From JBDRMV01 sp043825615 (GTDB taxonomy: Bacteria > CG03), in NCBI GenBank assembly GCA_043825615.1, contig JBDRRS010000019.1, positions 62,001 through 126,000 on the forward strand: DNA of 64,000 bases, written 5' to 3'. Below, one piece after another: positions 25,687 to 32,133 of this stretch. Every line of letters starts with the position of its first letter. The first letter of the stretch is position 1. The position numbers were made by a program, and so were the translations under genes. A model generated the notes under the pieces. That model did no database searches and was not told where the DNA came from. It saw nothing but the letters and a program-made list of their open reading frames with translations.

Positions 25687-26208
25687 TCACCATGCAGCTA
25701 TCGGCAGGTCATCTTTGTCGGTATCGGAACAGTTTATATACCATTGCCCGCTATCCCTGAAATAAAGCCAGACAGCCGCGTATGATTCGTCGACGAGACG
25801 GCTGTTTGAATCGAAATCGGCATCGGAGTCGTCTACAATACCGATATCTTTCTGCCCGTCTTTAACAGAATTCTCAACACCGCTCTCAAAATAAGGAATT
25901 ACATTCAAATACATCGGGACCCATGCATTCCTATTGTTAGTTGCGATTTCTGCAAGCAGTATTTTCGTGCCGCCTAAATCCGCATACTGATACGGCCATA
26001 CTCCCTCATTATCGGCATAATATATAGCGGTGCTGGACCTGAACACGCCAAGATTATATTTTGACATAGCCTGTTGCTGTTTCTTCAGCATATCAATATA
26101 TCTCCCGGGAAGAGTTGTGGCAAGTATTCCGATAATGGCTATCGCTATCAGCAGTTCAATAAGCGTGAAACCTGAAAAACTTCTTTTCCGGACTTTTCTA
26201 TTCAGCAT
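25687..26208 (-). CDS. Type IV pilin-like protein
   Basis: The 173 residues start with a basic leader and the cleavage/methylation motif SFSGFTLIELLIAIAIIGIL, then a hydrophobic helix. The rest resembles pseudopilins with a Tyr-rich, Asp-rich C-terminal domain (DDSDADFDSNSRL and CSDTDKDDLP), possibly metal-binding. It is far from the main pseudopilus operon and could be a major pseudopilin. The promoter (TTGAAA-16-TATAAT) ends only 6 nt before the ATG, so the mRNA is likely leaderless. Confidence 0.8.
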   Translation of the reverse strand: MLNRKVRKRSFSGFTLIELLIAIAIIGILATTLPGRYIDMLKKQQQAMSKYNLGVFRSSTAIYYADNEGVWPYQYADLGGTKILLAEIATNNRNAWVPMYLNVIPYFESGVENSVKDGQKDIGIVDDSDADFDSNSRLVDESYAAVWLYFRDSGQWYINCSDTDKDDLPIAAW

Positions 26209-26214
26209 TTTATT

Positions 26215-26242
26215 ATTATATAAAAAAAGAAACAGTTTTCAA
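26215..26242 (-). promoter_or_regulatory. Promoter abutting the prepilin start codon
   Basis: TTGAAA (26242-26237) and TATAAT (26220-26215) are 16 bp apart on the minus strand. Only 6 nt separate the -10 from the ATG at 26208, which places the transcription start at or next to the start codon. Confidence 0.65.
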
Positions 26243-26282
26243 ATTTATAACAACGCGACGCCATTCCGGCGATATAACCCTA

Positions 26283-27392
26283 TCAATTGTCATCCCCACC
26301 CTCTTTCAATAACTCGTATTTCTTTTGATGCGCCTTTGCATCCTTAATAAACTTTCCGAATTTACGGTCATTCCTTCTTTTATCAAGCATTGTCATCTGA
26401 TAATACCCGGCTTCTTTTTTAAGTTTTATATAACTTGCGTATTTTTTTTCATCCAGCTTGCCGGATTTAATAGCGGCATGTATCGCGCAGCCCGGTTCAT
26501 GCGTGTGAGTGCAATTTGCAAATTTGCAGTTTTTCAATAGTTCGCTTATTTCATTAAATACATTTTCTATGCCCGTATTTGAATCAGCCAGCCCCAGTTC
26601 CCGCATACCGGGAGTATCTATCACAATACCTCCGTTTTTTAAAAAAAGCATTTCCCTGCGGGCAGTGATATGTTTTCCTTTACCCGTAAGCGAACTTAAA
26701 CTGCCGGTCTTTAAGATTTTTTTGCCAAGCAGATTGTTTATTATAGAAGATTTTCCTACTCCGGAAGAACCGAGGAAACAATATGTTTTTCCCCTTTTTA
26801 TGAATGCCGTCAATTCACGTATCCCTCTATCGGCAATGGCGCTGGTAGGGAAAACATCTATATCATTAAACCTGCTTCTTACCTGAGATATTTTTAAGTT
26901 TAATTCCGGTTCGGAAATTAAATCGATTTTATTCAATACAATAACCGGTTTTATATTCCCCTCATTTACTATCGTTAAATATCTGTCAAAACGATTCAAG
27001 TTAAAATCCCTGTCAACGGATTGCATAATAAATGCCGCATCAATATTTGAAGCAATTATCTGCGTGTCAAACTTATTCGCGGCTTTCCTTTTTAATATCG
27101 TCTTCCTCGGTAATACTTTGTGAATTATCGCATGCTTCGCATCGGATTCGGTTATAGAAACCCAGTCCCCGACCGCCGGATAATCTTCTTTATACTCGGC
27201 ATCGAACATCTGTTTCCCGGTAATTTTTGCCGAATATTCATTGGTTGTGTTTTTTATCCTGTATCCCCCTCTGTATTCAGAGATAACCCGCGAGACCGAA
27301 AAAACATCCACTCCCGATGCTTTCCAGGCAGATTCAAAATACGCGCTATAACCTAAATCCTTAAGACCTATTTTTTTATTCTTACCGTTCAT
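26283..27392 (-). CDS. rsgA: Ribosome small subunit-dependent GTPase A
   Basis: RsgA is a late assembly factor of the 30S subunit. The ATG at 27392 gives MNGKNKKIGLKDLGY; a GTG at 27413 is also possible. An N-terminal OB fold is followed by a circularly permuted GTPase, in which the NKID (G4) motif precedes the P-loop GSSGVGKSS (G1) and the DTPGMREL (G3). A C-terminal zinc site follows (CKFANCTHTHEPGC). The order G4-G1-G3 is the hallmark of this family. Confidence 0.94.
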   Translation of the reverse strand: MNGKNKKIGLKDLGYSAYFESAWKASGVDVFSVSRVISEYRGGYRIKNTTNEYSAKITGKQMFDAEYKEDYPAVGDWVSITESDAKHAIIHKVLPRKTILKRKAANKFDTQIIASNIDAAFIMQSVDRDFNLNRFDRYLTIVNEGNIKPVIVLNKIDLISEPELNLKISQVRSRFNDIDVFPTSAIADRGIRELTAFIKRGKTYCFLGSSGVGKSSIINNLLGKKILKTGSLSSLTGKGKHITARREMLFLKNGGIVIDTPGMRELGLADSNTGIENVFNEISELLKNCKFANCTHTHEPGCAIHAAIKSGKLDEKKYASYIKLKKEAGYYQMTMLDKRRNDRKFGKFIKDAKAHQKKYELLKEGGDDN

Positions 27393-27440
27393 TTCGTTTG
27401 AAATAGAATACACCGGGCGCGGTTCTGTTTTTCATATTAA

Positions 27441-27468
27441 ATTATATCACTCTCCCCGCCAAATTCAA
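27441..27468 (-). promoter_or_regulatory. Promoter of rsgA
   Basis: TTGAAT (27468-27463) and TATAAT (27446-27441) lie 16 bp apart on the minus strand, and TG precedes the -10 (TGATATAAT). Confidence 0.6.
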
Positions 27469-27566
27469 AGCCGGAAAGAAGGGAATTTCTTTCCCGCCCC
27501 ACTCTTTTGTCTTGAAAAATGCGTCGCCCCCTTTTTCCCGCAATGACTTTTATAGTATACTGCGGG

Positions 27567-28397
27567 ATGACTGAAATAGGAAAATACAACAGCCTCAAGA
27601 TAGTAAAAGAGGTTGATTTCGGATTTTATCTGGACGGCGGCGAAGAAGGCGAGATACTCTTACCCCGCAGATATGCAGAAGAAAACACCTCTGTCGGCAA
27701 TACAATTAAGGTTTTTATTTACAAAGATTCGGAAGACAGAATCATAGCGGTTACAGATGAACCGTATGCCGTTGTAGGCGACTTCGCTTTTCTGAAAGTG
27801 GTGGATGTCAATAAAACCGGAGCGTTTCTTGACTGGGGCCTGCCCAAAGACCTGCTTCTTCCCTATGCGGAACAGGACAGCGGCATTATGACCGGCAGTT
27901 CTTATGTGGTCAGAGTCATTTTTGACACTAAAAGCCAGCGGATTATCGCTTCCCAGAAGCTCCACAAATATTTTATATCCGATACCGCGGAACTGAAAAA
28001 AGAAGGGAAAAAGGATCTCCTGATATACGAAAAAACCGAACTGGGATTCCGTGCGGTTATAGATAACGCATATACCGGAATGTTATATAAAAACGAAATC
28101 TTCCGTCCTCTGGAAATCGGGATGCGGCTGAAAGGATATATCAAGAATATCCGTGATGACGGCAAAATAGACCTTACCCTTCTGCAGATTGGAGAACGCG
28201 CCGTGCAGGCGGCGGCCGATTCCATACTTGCCGCGCTGAAAAGCCGGGATGGAGTAATACATATCGGCGACAACTCTTCACCTGAAGAGATTGCCGGTCT
28301 TTTCAAGATAAGTAAAAAAAGTTTTAAAAGAGCCGTCGGCCAGTTATACAAAAAACGGCTTATATCAATAGAAGAAAAAAGAATAATACTGCGGTAA
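27567..28397 (+). CDS. CvfB-family S1 RNA-binding protein
   Basis: I choose the ATG at 27567 (MTEIGKYNSLKIVKEVDFGFYL); 16 further upstream codons lack family similarity. The 276 residues match CvfB/YitL: consecutive S1-like OB folds (LKVVDVNKTGAFLDWGLPKDLLLP near 80-105 and GYIKNIRDDGKIDLTL near 190-210) and a C-terminal winged helix (GDNSSPEEIAGLFKISKKSFKRAVGQLYKKRLI). CvfB proteins affect virulence gene expression in Firmicutes, but the mechanism here is open. A TATACT -10 ends 5 nt before the start codon. Confidence 0.88.
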   Translation: MTEIGKYNSLKIVKEVDFGFYLDGGEEGEILLPRRYAEENTSVGNTIKVFIYKDSEDRIIAVTDEPYAVVGDFAFLKVVDVNKTGAFLDWGLPKDLLLPYAEQDSGIMTGSSYVVRVIFDTKSQRIIASQKLHKYFISDTAELKKEGKKDLLIYEKTELGFRAVIDNAYTGMLYKNEIFRPLEIGMRLKGYIKNIRDDGKIDLTLLQIGERAVQAAADSILAALKSRDGVIHIGDNSSPEEIAGLFKISKKSFKRAVGQLYKKRLISIEEKRIILR

Positions 28398-28438
28398 CAT
28401 ACCGCTCCCTGCTTTTACAAAAGCACGACGGGATTATA

Positions 28439-28507
28439 CCCCTGAAATTGTGCCACGTGGCACAATTTGCCTTTTTCCCGACGACGCCGTTTCAAGGGTT
28501 CCCCTTT
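28439..28507 (+). repeat. Island repeat unit A
   Basis: This is the first of six units of the form CCCCTGAAATT, palindrome, TTTGCC, CTTTTTCCCGACGACGCCG, TTTCAAGGG, TTCCCC. The palindrome (28445-28468, arms AAATTGTGCCAC and GTGGCACAATTT) is perfect over 24 bp. Confidence 0.85.
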
Positions 28508-28509
28508 TT

Positions 28510-28570
28510 GCCGTTTTTGTCATTTTGACCATTGGGAGAAATCTGCTAATTGCAACATTTCAAAACTGGC
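28510..28570 (+). repeat. Second island repeat, copy 1
   Basis: The element has GCCGTTTTTGTCATTTTGACC, then ATTGGGAGAAATC, TGCAACATTTC and ACTGGC. Two further copies lie at 29316-29380 and 31962-32022. It belongs to the common GTCATTTCGACC...GGGAGAAATCT type. Confidence 0.7.
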
Positions 28571-28654
28571 CCCGGCTCTGGCGCCATCAAGAAGAGTGGT
28601 TGGGAACTAAGTGGTTAGGTAATTAGGGAAGAAGGAAAGAACAAATATTGCCTA

Positions 28655-28683
28655 TTGACATTGTATACTTCCCATACTAAAAT
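28655..28683 (+). promoter_or_regulatory. Strong promoter of a candidate small RNA
   Basis: TTGACA (28655-28660) and TAAAAT (28678-28683) have a 17-bp spacer. The short inverted repeat CCATA/TATGG straddles the -10. Confidence 0.65.
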
Positions 28684-28689
28684 ATGGTA

Positions 28690-28748
28690 TCACGATGAGA
28701 GGGCACGCCTAAGGTTTCGTCCGAAGGTTACTCCCTCTCTTTTTTTTT
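28690..28748 (+). ncRNA. Candidate small RNA of about 55-60 nt, convergent with the NYN nuclease gene
   Basis: The start is set about 7 nt after the TAAAAT of a good promoter, and the end is the T-run 28740-28748. The RNA has no useful reading frame. Its 5' part GAGAGGG (28697-28703) pairs with CCCTCTC (28733-28739), forming a closing stem right before the U-run. Inside is a smaller hairpin (TTCG/CGAA around 28716-28725). It overlaps the last ~20 nt of the NYN gene on the opposite strand. It could be an antisense control RNA, a guide or antitoxin RNA, or only a short attenuated transcript. Confidence 0.45.
28697..28748 (+). terminator. Rho-independent terminator
   Basis: A 7-bp perfect stem (GAGAGGG/CCCTCTC, 28697-28703 with 28733-28739) is followed by nine Ts. 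The loop is long (29 nt) but contains its own hairpin, so the whole is compact. Confidence 0.6.
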
Positions 28749-29246
28749 CAGTTTCTTTTTTAATCCGTCAATGAAAATAAAGTATTTGTGATATTTGCGT
28801 AAAAGTGCTGAATATTTCTTTGGATTTGGTATTAAAATATGTAAAAGTTTATGATTTTTTTCTAAATATTCAATTAAACAGTGAAAATCACCATCTCCTG
28901 AAACAATTATAGTTTTATCATAATTTGGATATTCAATCATTGTATGCAAAACTAAATCGGCATCCACATTGCCTTTTGTGTATTTAGTTCTTTCTTTTTT
29001 ATATTCAAGCGTTGGTTTGAAAACAACTATATATCCCGCTTGTTGTAAACAAGTATACAAGGCCTCATTACCTGCAACATACCCAATAAAAAGAAAAGCT
29101 TTTTTAACTTTGTATTTATCTTTAAGATAAACATAAAGTCTTGTGAAATCCAATTTCCAGCCACAATCCCGAATTGCTAAATTAAGATTTTGACTATCAA
29201 TAAAAACATATATGTTTTTCTGATTTTTCTTTTTTACAATATCCAT
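28728..29246 (-). CDS. NYN-domain (PIN-like) nuclease, LabA/DUF88 family
   Basis: The 172 residues form one NYN domain. The conserved acidic positions are visible in VFIDSQNLNLAI (near 14-25), KGNVDADLVLHTM (near 92-104) and IIVSGDGDFHCLIEYL (near 115-130). These Asp residues bind Mg2+ in PIN/NYN ribonucleases. The C-terminus is a Lys/Glu-rich tail. The gene is AT-rich, sits alone between island repeats A and B, and starts 11 nt after an extended -10 (TTTGCTATACT), with no clear ribosome-binding site. Confidence 0.85.
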   Translation of the reverse strand: MDIVKKKNQKNIYVFIDSQNLNLAIRDCGWKLDFTRLYVYLKDKYKVKKAFLFIGYVAGNEALYTCLQQAGYIVVFKPTLEYKKERTKYTKGNVDADLVLHTMIEYPNYDKTIIVSGDGDFHCLIEYLEKNHKLLHILIPNPKKYSALLRKYHKYFIFIDGLKKKLKKKERE

Positions 29247-29315
29247 AATATTGTTTTAGTATAGCAAATTATAAACAGGCTACGCCGCGGCGCCTGCCTT
29301 CCGGCAGTCAAGTTC

Positions 29316-29380
29316 GGCTGTTTTTGTCATTTCGACCATTGGGAGAAATCTTCTACTTGCAACATTTCAAGACTGGCGCC
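29316..29380 (+). repeat. Second island repeat, copy 2
   Basis: This copy reads GGCTGTTTTTGTCATTTCGACC, ATTGGGAGAAATCTTC and TTGCAACATTTCAAGACTGGC. It lies between the NYN gene and island repeat B, preceded by an imperfect GCCTGCC/GGCAG hairpin. Confidence 0.7.
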
Positions 29381-29430
29381 AGCTCCTTTAATATATTCGT
29401 GGATAAAATGTGAAAAAAATCAATATAAAA

Positions 29431-29567
29431 GGGGACAGTTACTTTTTTAAAGCTGCATTTGCCCCCCCTTAAATTGTGCCACGTGGCACAATTTGCCTTT
29501 TTCCCGACGACGCCGTTTCAAGGGTTCCCCTTTTTGGCTGTTATTCCACGAAAAAAGTACCTGTCCC
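29431..29567. repeat. Inverted REP-like pair enclosing island repeat B
   Basis: GGGACAGTTACTTTTTT (29432-29448) and AAAAAAGTACCTGTCCC (29551-29567) are inverted copies with 16 of 17 positions matching. They enclose island repeat B, giving a ~137-bp MITE-like composite. The GGGACAG/CTGTCCC ends recall REP sequences mobilised by RAYT transposases. No transposase gene is in the window. Confidence 0.5.
29460..29530 (+). repeat. Island repeat unit B
   Basis: The palindrome at 29471-29494 is identical to that of unit A (arms AAATTGTGCCAC/GTGGCACAATTT). It is followed by the same CCCGACGACGCCGTTTCAAG and GGTTCCCC. The orientation is the same as in A. Confidence 0.85.
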
Positions 29568-29591
29568 TTTTTTCCTGCCCCTTTTTGCTAA

Positions 29592-29637
29592 TTGACAACT
29601 GTTCCGGTGATTGTTATGATAATCAGCGGAACAGTTG
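29592..29637 (+). promoter_or_regulatory. Promoter with operator-like inverted repeat before the DUF4143 ATPase gene
   Basis: TTGACA (29592-29597) and TATGAT (29615-29620) are 17 bp apart. A perfect 11-bp inverted repeat, CAACTGTTCCG (29596-29606) and CGGAACAGTTG (29627-29637), flanks the -10 on both sides. A repressor dimer bound there would block RNA polymerase. It could also be an RNA hairpin near +1. Confidence 0.65.
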
Positions 29638-29672
29638 GAAGATATTTTGTGTTTTGAAAGGAGGCAGCTAAA

Positions 29673-30809
29673 ATGTATATAAACAGAATTTTGGATATTC
29701 ATAATACGGTTAAAAAGAAATCCTGTTTTCTGTTCGGCGCAAGACAAACAGGAAAGACCAGTTTAATAAGCCATCAGTTAAACAAATATAAAGTTTATAA
29801 CCTGCTGGACAACGAAATTTTTTTAAGTTTAAGCGGCAATCCCAAACGATTGGAACAGGAAATCCAAAAGCAGGATAAAATTATCATAATTGACGAAATA
29901 CAAAAGTTGCCCGGTTTGTTGGATGAAGTTCATTTAATCATTGAAAAATACGGCATAAATTTTTTACTTACGGGCTCAAGCGCGAGAAAACTCAGGCGGG
30001 GCGGAGTTAACCTGCTGGGCGGCAGAGCCCGCGTAAGATATTTATACCCTTTCATTTACAAAGAACTGAACGAAAGATTTAATTTACTAAGGGCATTAAA
30101 TTACGGACTAATTCCTTCCGTGTATTTGTCCGGTGAACCGGATGAAGATATTTCATCTTATGCCGGAACTTATCTTAAAGAAGAAATTGCAGCCGAGGGC
30201 TTAACGCGCAATATTTCCGCTTTCAGCAGGTTTTTAAGTGTCGCGGCATTATGCAACGGGCAGCTTTTAAATTACTCTAAAATTTCAAACGACGCGCAGG
30301 TGCCGAGCAGTACGGTGCAGGAATTTTTTCAAATATTACGGGATACATTAATAGGATTTGATGTAAAGGCATGGAAAAAATCCATGAAAAGAAAACCTAT
30401 TTCTACTTCAAAATTTTATTTTTTTGACACGGGGATTGTAAGGTCATTGCAAAACCGCTCGCCCGTAAAAGAAAAATCACCTGAAATAGGGTATTTTTTT
30501 GAAACTTATATGGCTCATGAATTAAACGCTTTCGTTAATTACAATAAGCCCGGCGAATTATGCTATTGGCGGTCAAAATCGGGATACGAAGTTGATTTTA
30601 TAATTAATGATTCCATAGCCGTTGAAATTAAAGCTAAAAATATTATTACAGGCAACGACATTAAAGGATTAAACGCTTTAGTTGAAGAAGAAAAACTCAA
30701 ACATTACATAATTATATGTTTCGAAAAACGCGCAAGGACAATCGGCAAAATTAAAATACTGCCCTGGGAAACTTTTCTTAATAAACTATGGGGCAACGCT
30801 TTTAAATAA
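29673..30809 (+). CDS. AAA_14/DUF4143 ATPase
   Basis: The 378 residues start at an ATG with a strong ribosome-binding site (AAGGAGG, 29658-29664). Walker A is FGARQTGKTS (near 21-30), Walker B is IIIIDEIQKLP (near 70-80), and a sensor-like LLTGSSARKLRR follows. The C-terminal DUF4143 domain (about 200-340) contains FYFFDTGIVRSL and a PD-(D/E)XK-like core, YWRSKSGYEVDFII...AVEIKAKN, with Asp and Glu-x-Lys in the expected places. The family is common in variable genome regions and its role is unsettled. A DNA- or RNA-processing ATPase is inferred. Confidence 0.85.
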   Translation: MYINRILDIHNTVKKKSCFLFGARQTGKTSLISHQLNKYKVYNLLDNEIFLSLSGNPKRLEQEIQKQDKIIIIDEIQKLPGLLDEVHLIIEKYGINFLLTGSSARKLRRGGVNLLGGRARVRYLYPFIYKELNERFNLLRALNYGLIPSVYLSGEPDEDISSYAGTYLKEEIAAEGLTRNISAFSRFLSVAALCNGQLLNYSKISNDAQVPSSTVQEFFQILRDTLIGFDVKAWKKSMKRKPISTSKFYFFDTGIVRSLQNRSPVKEKSPEIGYFFETYMAHELNAFVNYNKPGELCYWRSKSGYEVDFIINDSIAVEIKAKNIITGNDIKGLNALVEEEKLKHYIIICFEKRARTIGKIKILPWETFLNKLWGNAFK

Positions 30810-30863
30810 TACGCGGAGAAAACAAGGCGCCATGCTCTTCTGCTCCAATAAGATAAATTTGAC

Positions 30864-30930
30864 ACCCCTGAAATTGTGCCACGTGGCACAATTGGCCTTT
30901 TTCCCGACGACGCCGTTTCAAGGTACCCCC
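30864..30930 (+). repeat. Island repeat unit C
   Basis: The palindrome at 30872-30893 has arms AATTGTGCCAC/GTGGCACAATT. Downstream it reads GGCCTTTTTCCCGACGACG and ends AAGGTACCCCC. Upstream, ATAAATTTGAC is shared with unit F (ATAAATCTGAC), so the repeat extends ~15-20 bp to the left. Confidence 0.85.
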
Positions 30931-30953
30931 CGTATATTTCCTTTTTTTCCTAT

Positions 30954-31865
30954 TCATCCTTTATAAATATGCGCATTATGCCATTCAAGTAACATTGGTA
31001 ATGGACGACCGGCAGGTTCCACAGGAAGGCGAATTTTATCTCCATGATACTGATAGTAGTCCCTCCCATTCTCAAACTCCTCTTTTATCCTGCGACTCAC
31101 TTCAACATTCATCGATGGCGTGATTGTCAGGTAGCCTTTGTCAAACAGTGCATGAATGTCTCTTCGCAAGAGAATTCCATTATTCACTACATGCAAACCA
31201 TTTTCGGAATATGGCTTGATATGTGCGGCATCGAGGGCTGGAAGAGTTCGTTCACTCGTTATGGCACAACGCCGTTCGTAGGCATCCGTTACCAATATTC
31301 TAAATGAGCCTTGACCAAGGCGTGGAAACGCAAGAATTGGTTGTCCATAGCGCTCTGATTCTTCGTAAACAATAGGTCCGTTCGACATTACAGATTGTAA
31401 TTGATTCCAAAGTGAAAGACCCGGTTCAATCGAAAGGTCGTACCCTCGTCCTTGGACAATGTTGTATTTCCAGTTGGATGGAGCAGGAATCCATGCATGC
31501 TCCGGAAGAAAGAAGGGTTGCTCAAGAAGAATGCAACCTATTGTGTAATCCGCAGTACGTTCCTCTCTTTGACGGCGATATTTTGCCACACGCTTACGCA
31601 TCTCGGAAAGACTGCGAGCCCCGTTTGAGATGTCAAATGCCTCCCATGCCAGACTGATGGGAAGTAAAGTGGAGTGTGCAAAGAAACCTCCGCCAACGAT
31701 GTAGTCATTAGGACTGTGAAGTTTGAAGAGAAACAACTCACCAGGCTGCAGAGCTCTGAAAAGTCGATTCCCAGATGGTTGCCAGAAATTTACTTCTTCC
31801 AACTGTCGACAACCACTAAGCTGGTCAAACCAAGATTGGTCAGTTATACCCACATAGGATTTCAT
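30954..31865 (-). CDS. HNH endonuclease (restriction-type)
   Basis: The 303 residues end in an HNH-type nuclease domain (about 205-265): RRCAITSERTLPALDAAHIKPYS, then NNGILLRRDIHALFDKGYLTI. The catalytic His is in AAHIKPY, the Asn in NNG and the final His in DIHALFD. The N-terminal 190 residues contain a beta-rich domain of the kind seen before HNH domains in putative restriction endonucleases (RALQPGELFLFKLH, DYIVGGGFF). No methyltransferase is adjacent. It lies alone between repeats C and D. Its GC content is visibly higher than that of the Schlafen and restriction genes next to it. Confidence 0.85.
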   Translation of the reverse strand: MKSYVGITDQSWFDQLSGCRQLEEVNFWQPSGNRLFRALQPGELFLFKLHSPNDYIVGGGFFAHSTLLPISLAWEAFDISNGARSLSEMRKRVAKYRRQREERTADYTIGCILLEQPFFLPEHAWIPAPSNWKYNIVQGRGYDLSIEPGLSLWNQLQSVMSNGPIVYEESERYGQPILAFPRLGQGSFRILVTDAYERRCAITSERTLPALDAAHIKPYSENGLHVVNNGILLRRDIHALFDKGYLTITPSMNVEVSRRIKEEFENGRDYYQYHGDKIRLPVEPAGRPLPMLLEWHNAHIYKG

Positions 31866-31896
31866 TTTCTTCTATTTCTTCACTGTAAACAATATT

Positions 31897-31961
31897 TCAA
31901 AAATTATGCCACGTGGCACAATTTGCCTTTTTCCCGACGACGCCATTTTAAGGTACCCCCC
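31897..31961 (+). repeat. Island repeat unit D
   Basis: The palindrome (31901-31924) has one mismatch: AAATTATGCCAC against GTGGCACAATTT. The tail (CTTTTTCCCGACGACGCC, ATTTTAAGGTACCCCC) follows. It is the only unit with a broken pair. Confidence 0.8.
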
Positions 31962-32022
31962 TGCCGTTTTTGTCATTTTGACCATTGGGAGAAATCTTCT
32001 ACCTGCAACATTTTAAGACTGG
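31962..32022 (+). repeat. Second island repeat, copy 3
   Basis: TGCCGTTTTTGTCATTTTGACC, ATTGGGAGAAATCTTC and CTGCAACATTTTAAGACTGGC follow unit D directly, exactly as copy 1 follows unit A. Confidence 0.7.
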
Positions 32023-32052
32023 CACCCTGGCACCAGTTTCTCTAACGTCCCC

Positions 32053-32131
32053 AATCAAATAACCGTCAAATAAGATTTCCTTCACGTTTTTATCACAATT
32101 ACCTATCAAATCAAATAACCGTCAAATAAGA
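32053..32131. repeat. Pair of 23-bp direct repeats
   Basis: AATCAAATAACCGTCAAATA plus AGA occurs at 32053-32075 and again at 32109-32131, 56 bp apart, just before the stop of the following minus-strand gene. Function unknown. Confidence 0.5.
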
Positions 32132-32133
32132 AA

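Larger units (their letters stand above)
28398..28654. other. Intergenic stretch with repeats, left edge of the accessory island
   Basis: No gene is visible. It holds palindromic repeat unit A (28439-28507) and, immediately after it, a copy of a second repeat (28510-28570). The rest is AT-rich sequence without features that I recognise. Confidence 0.6.
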
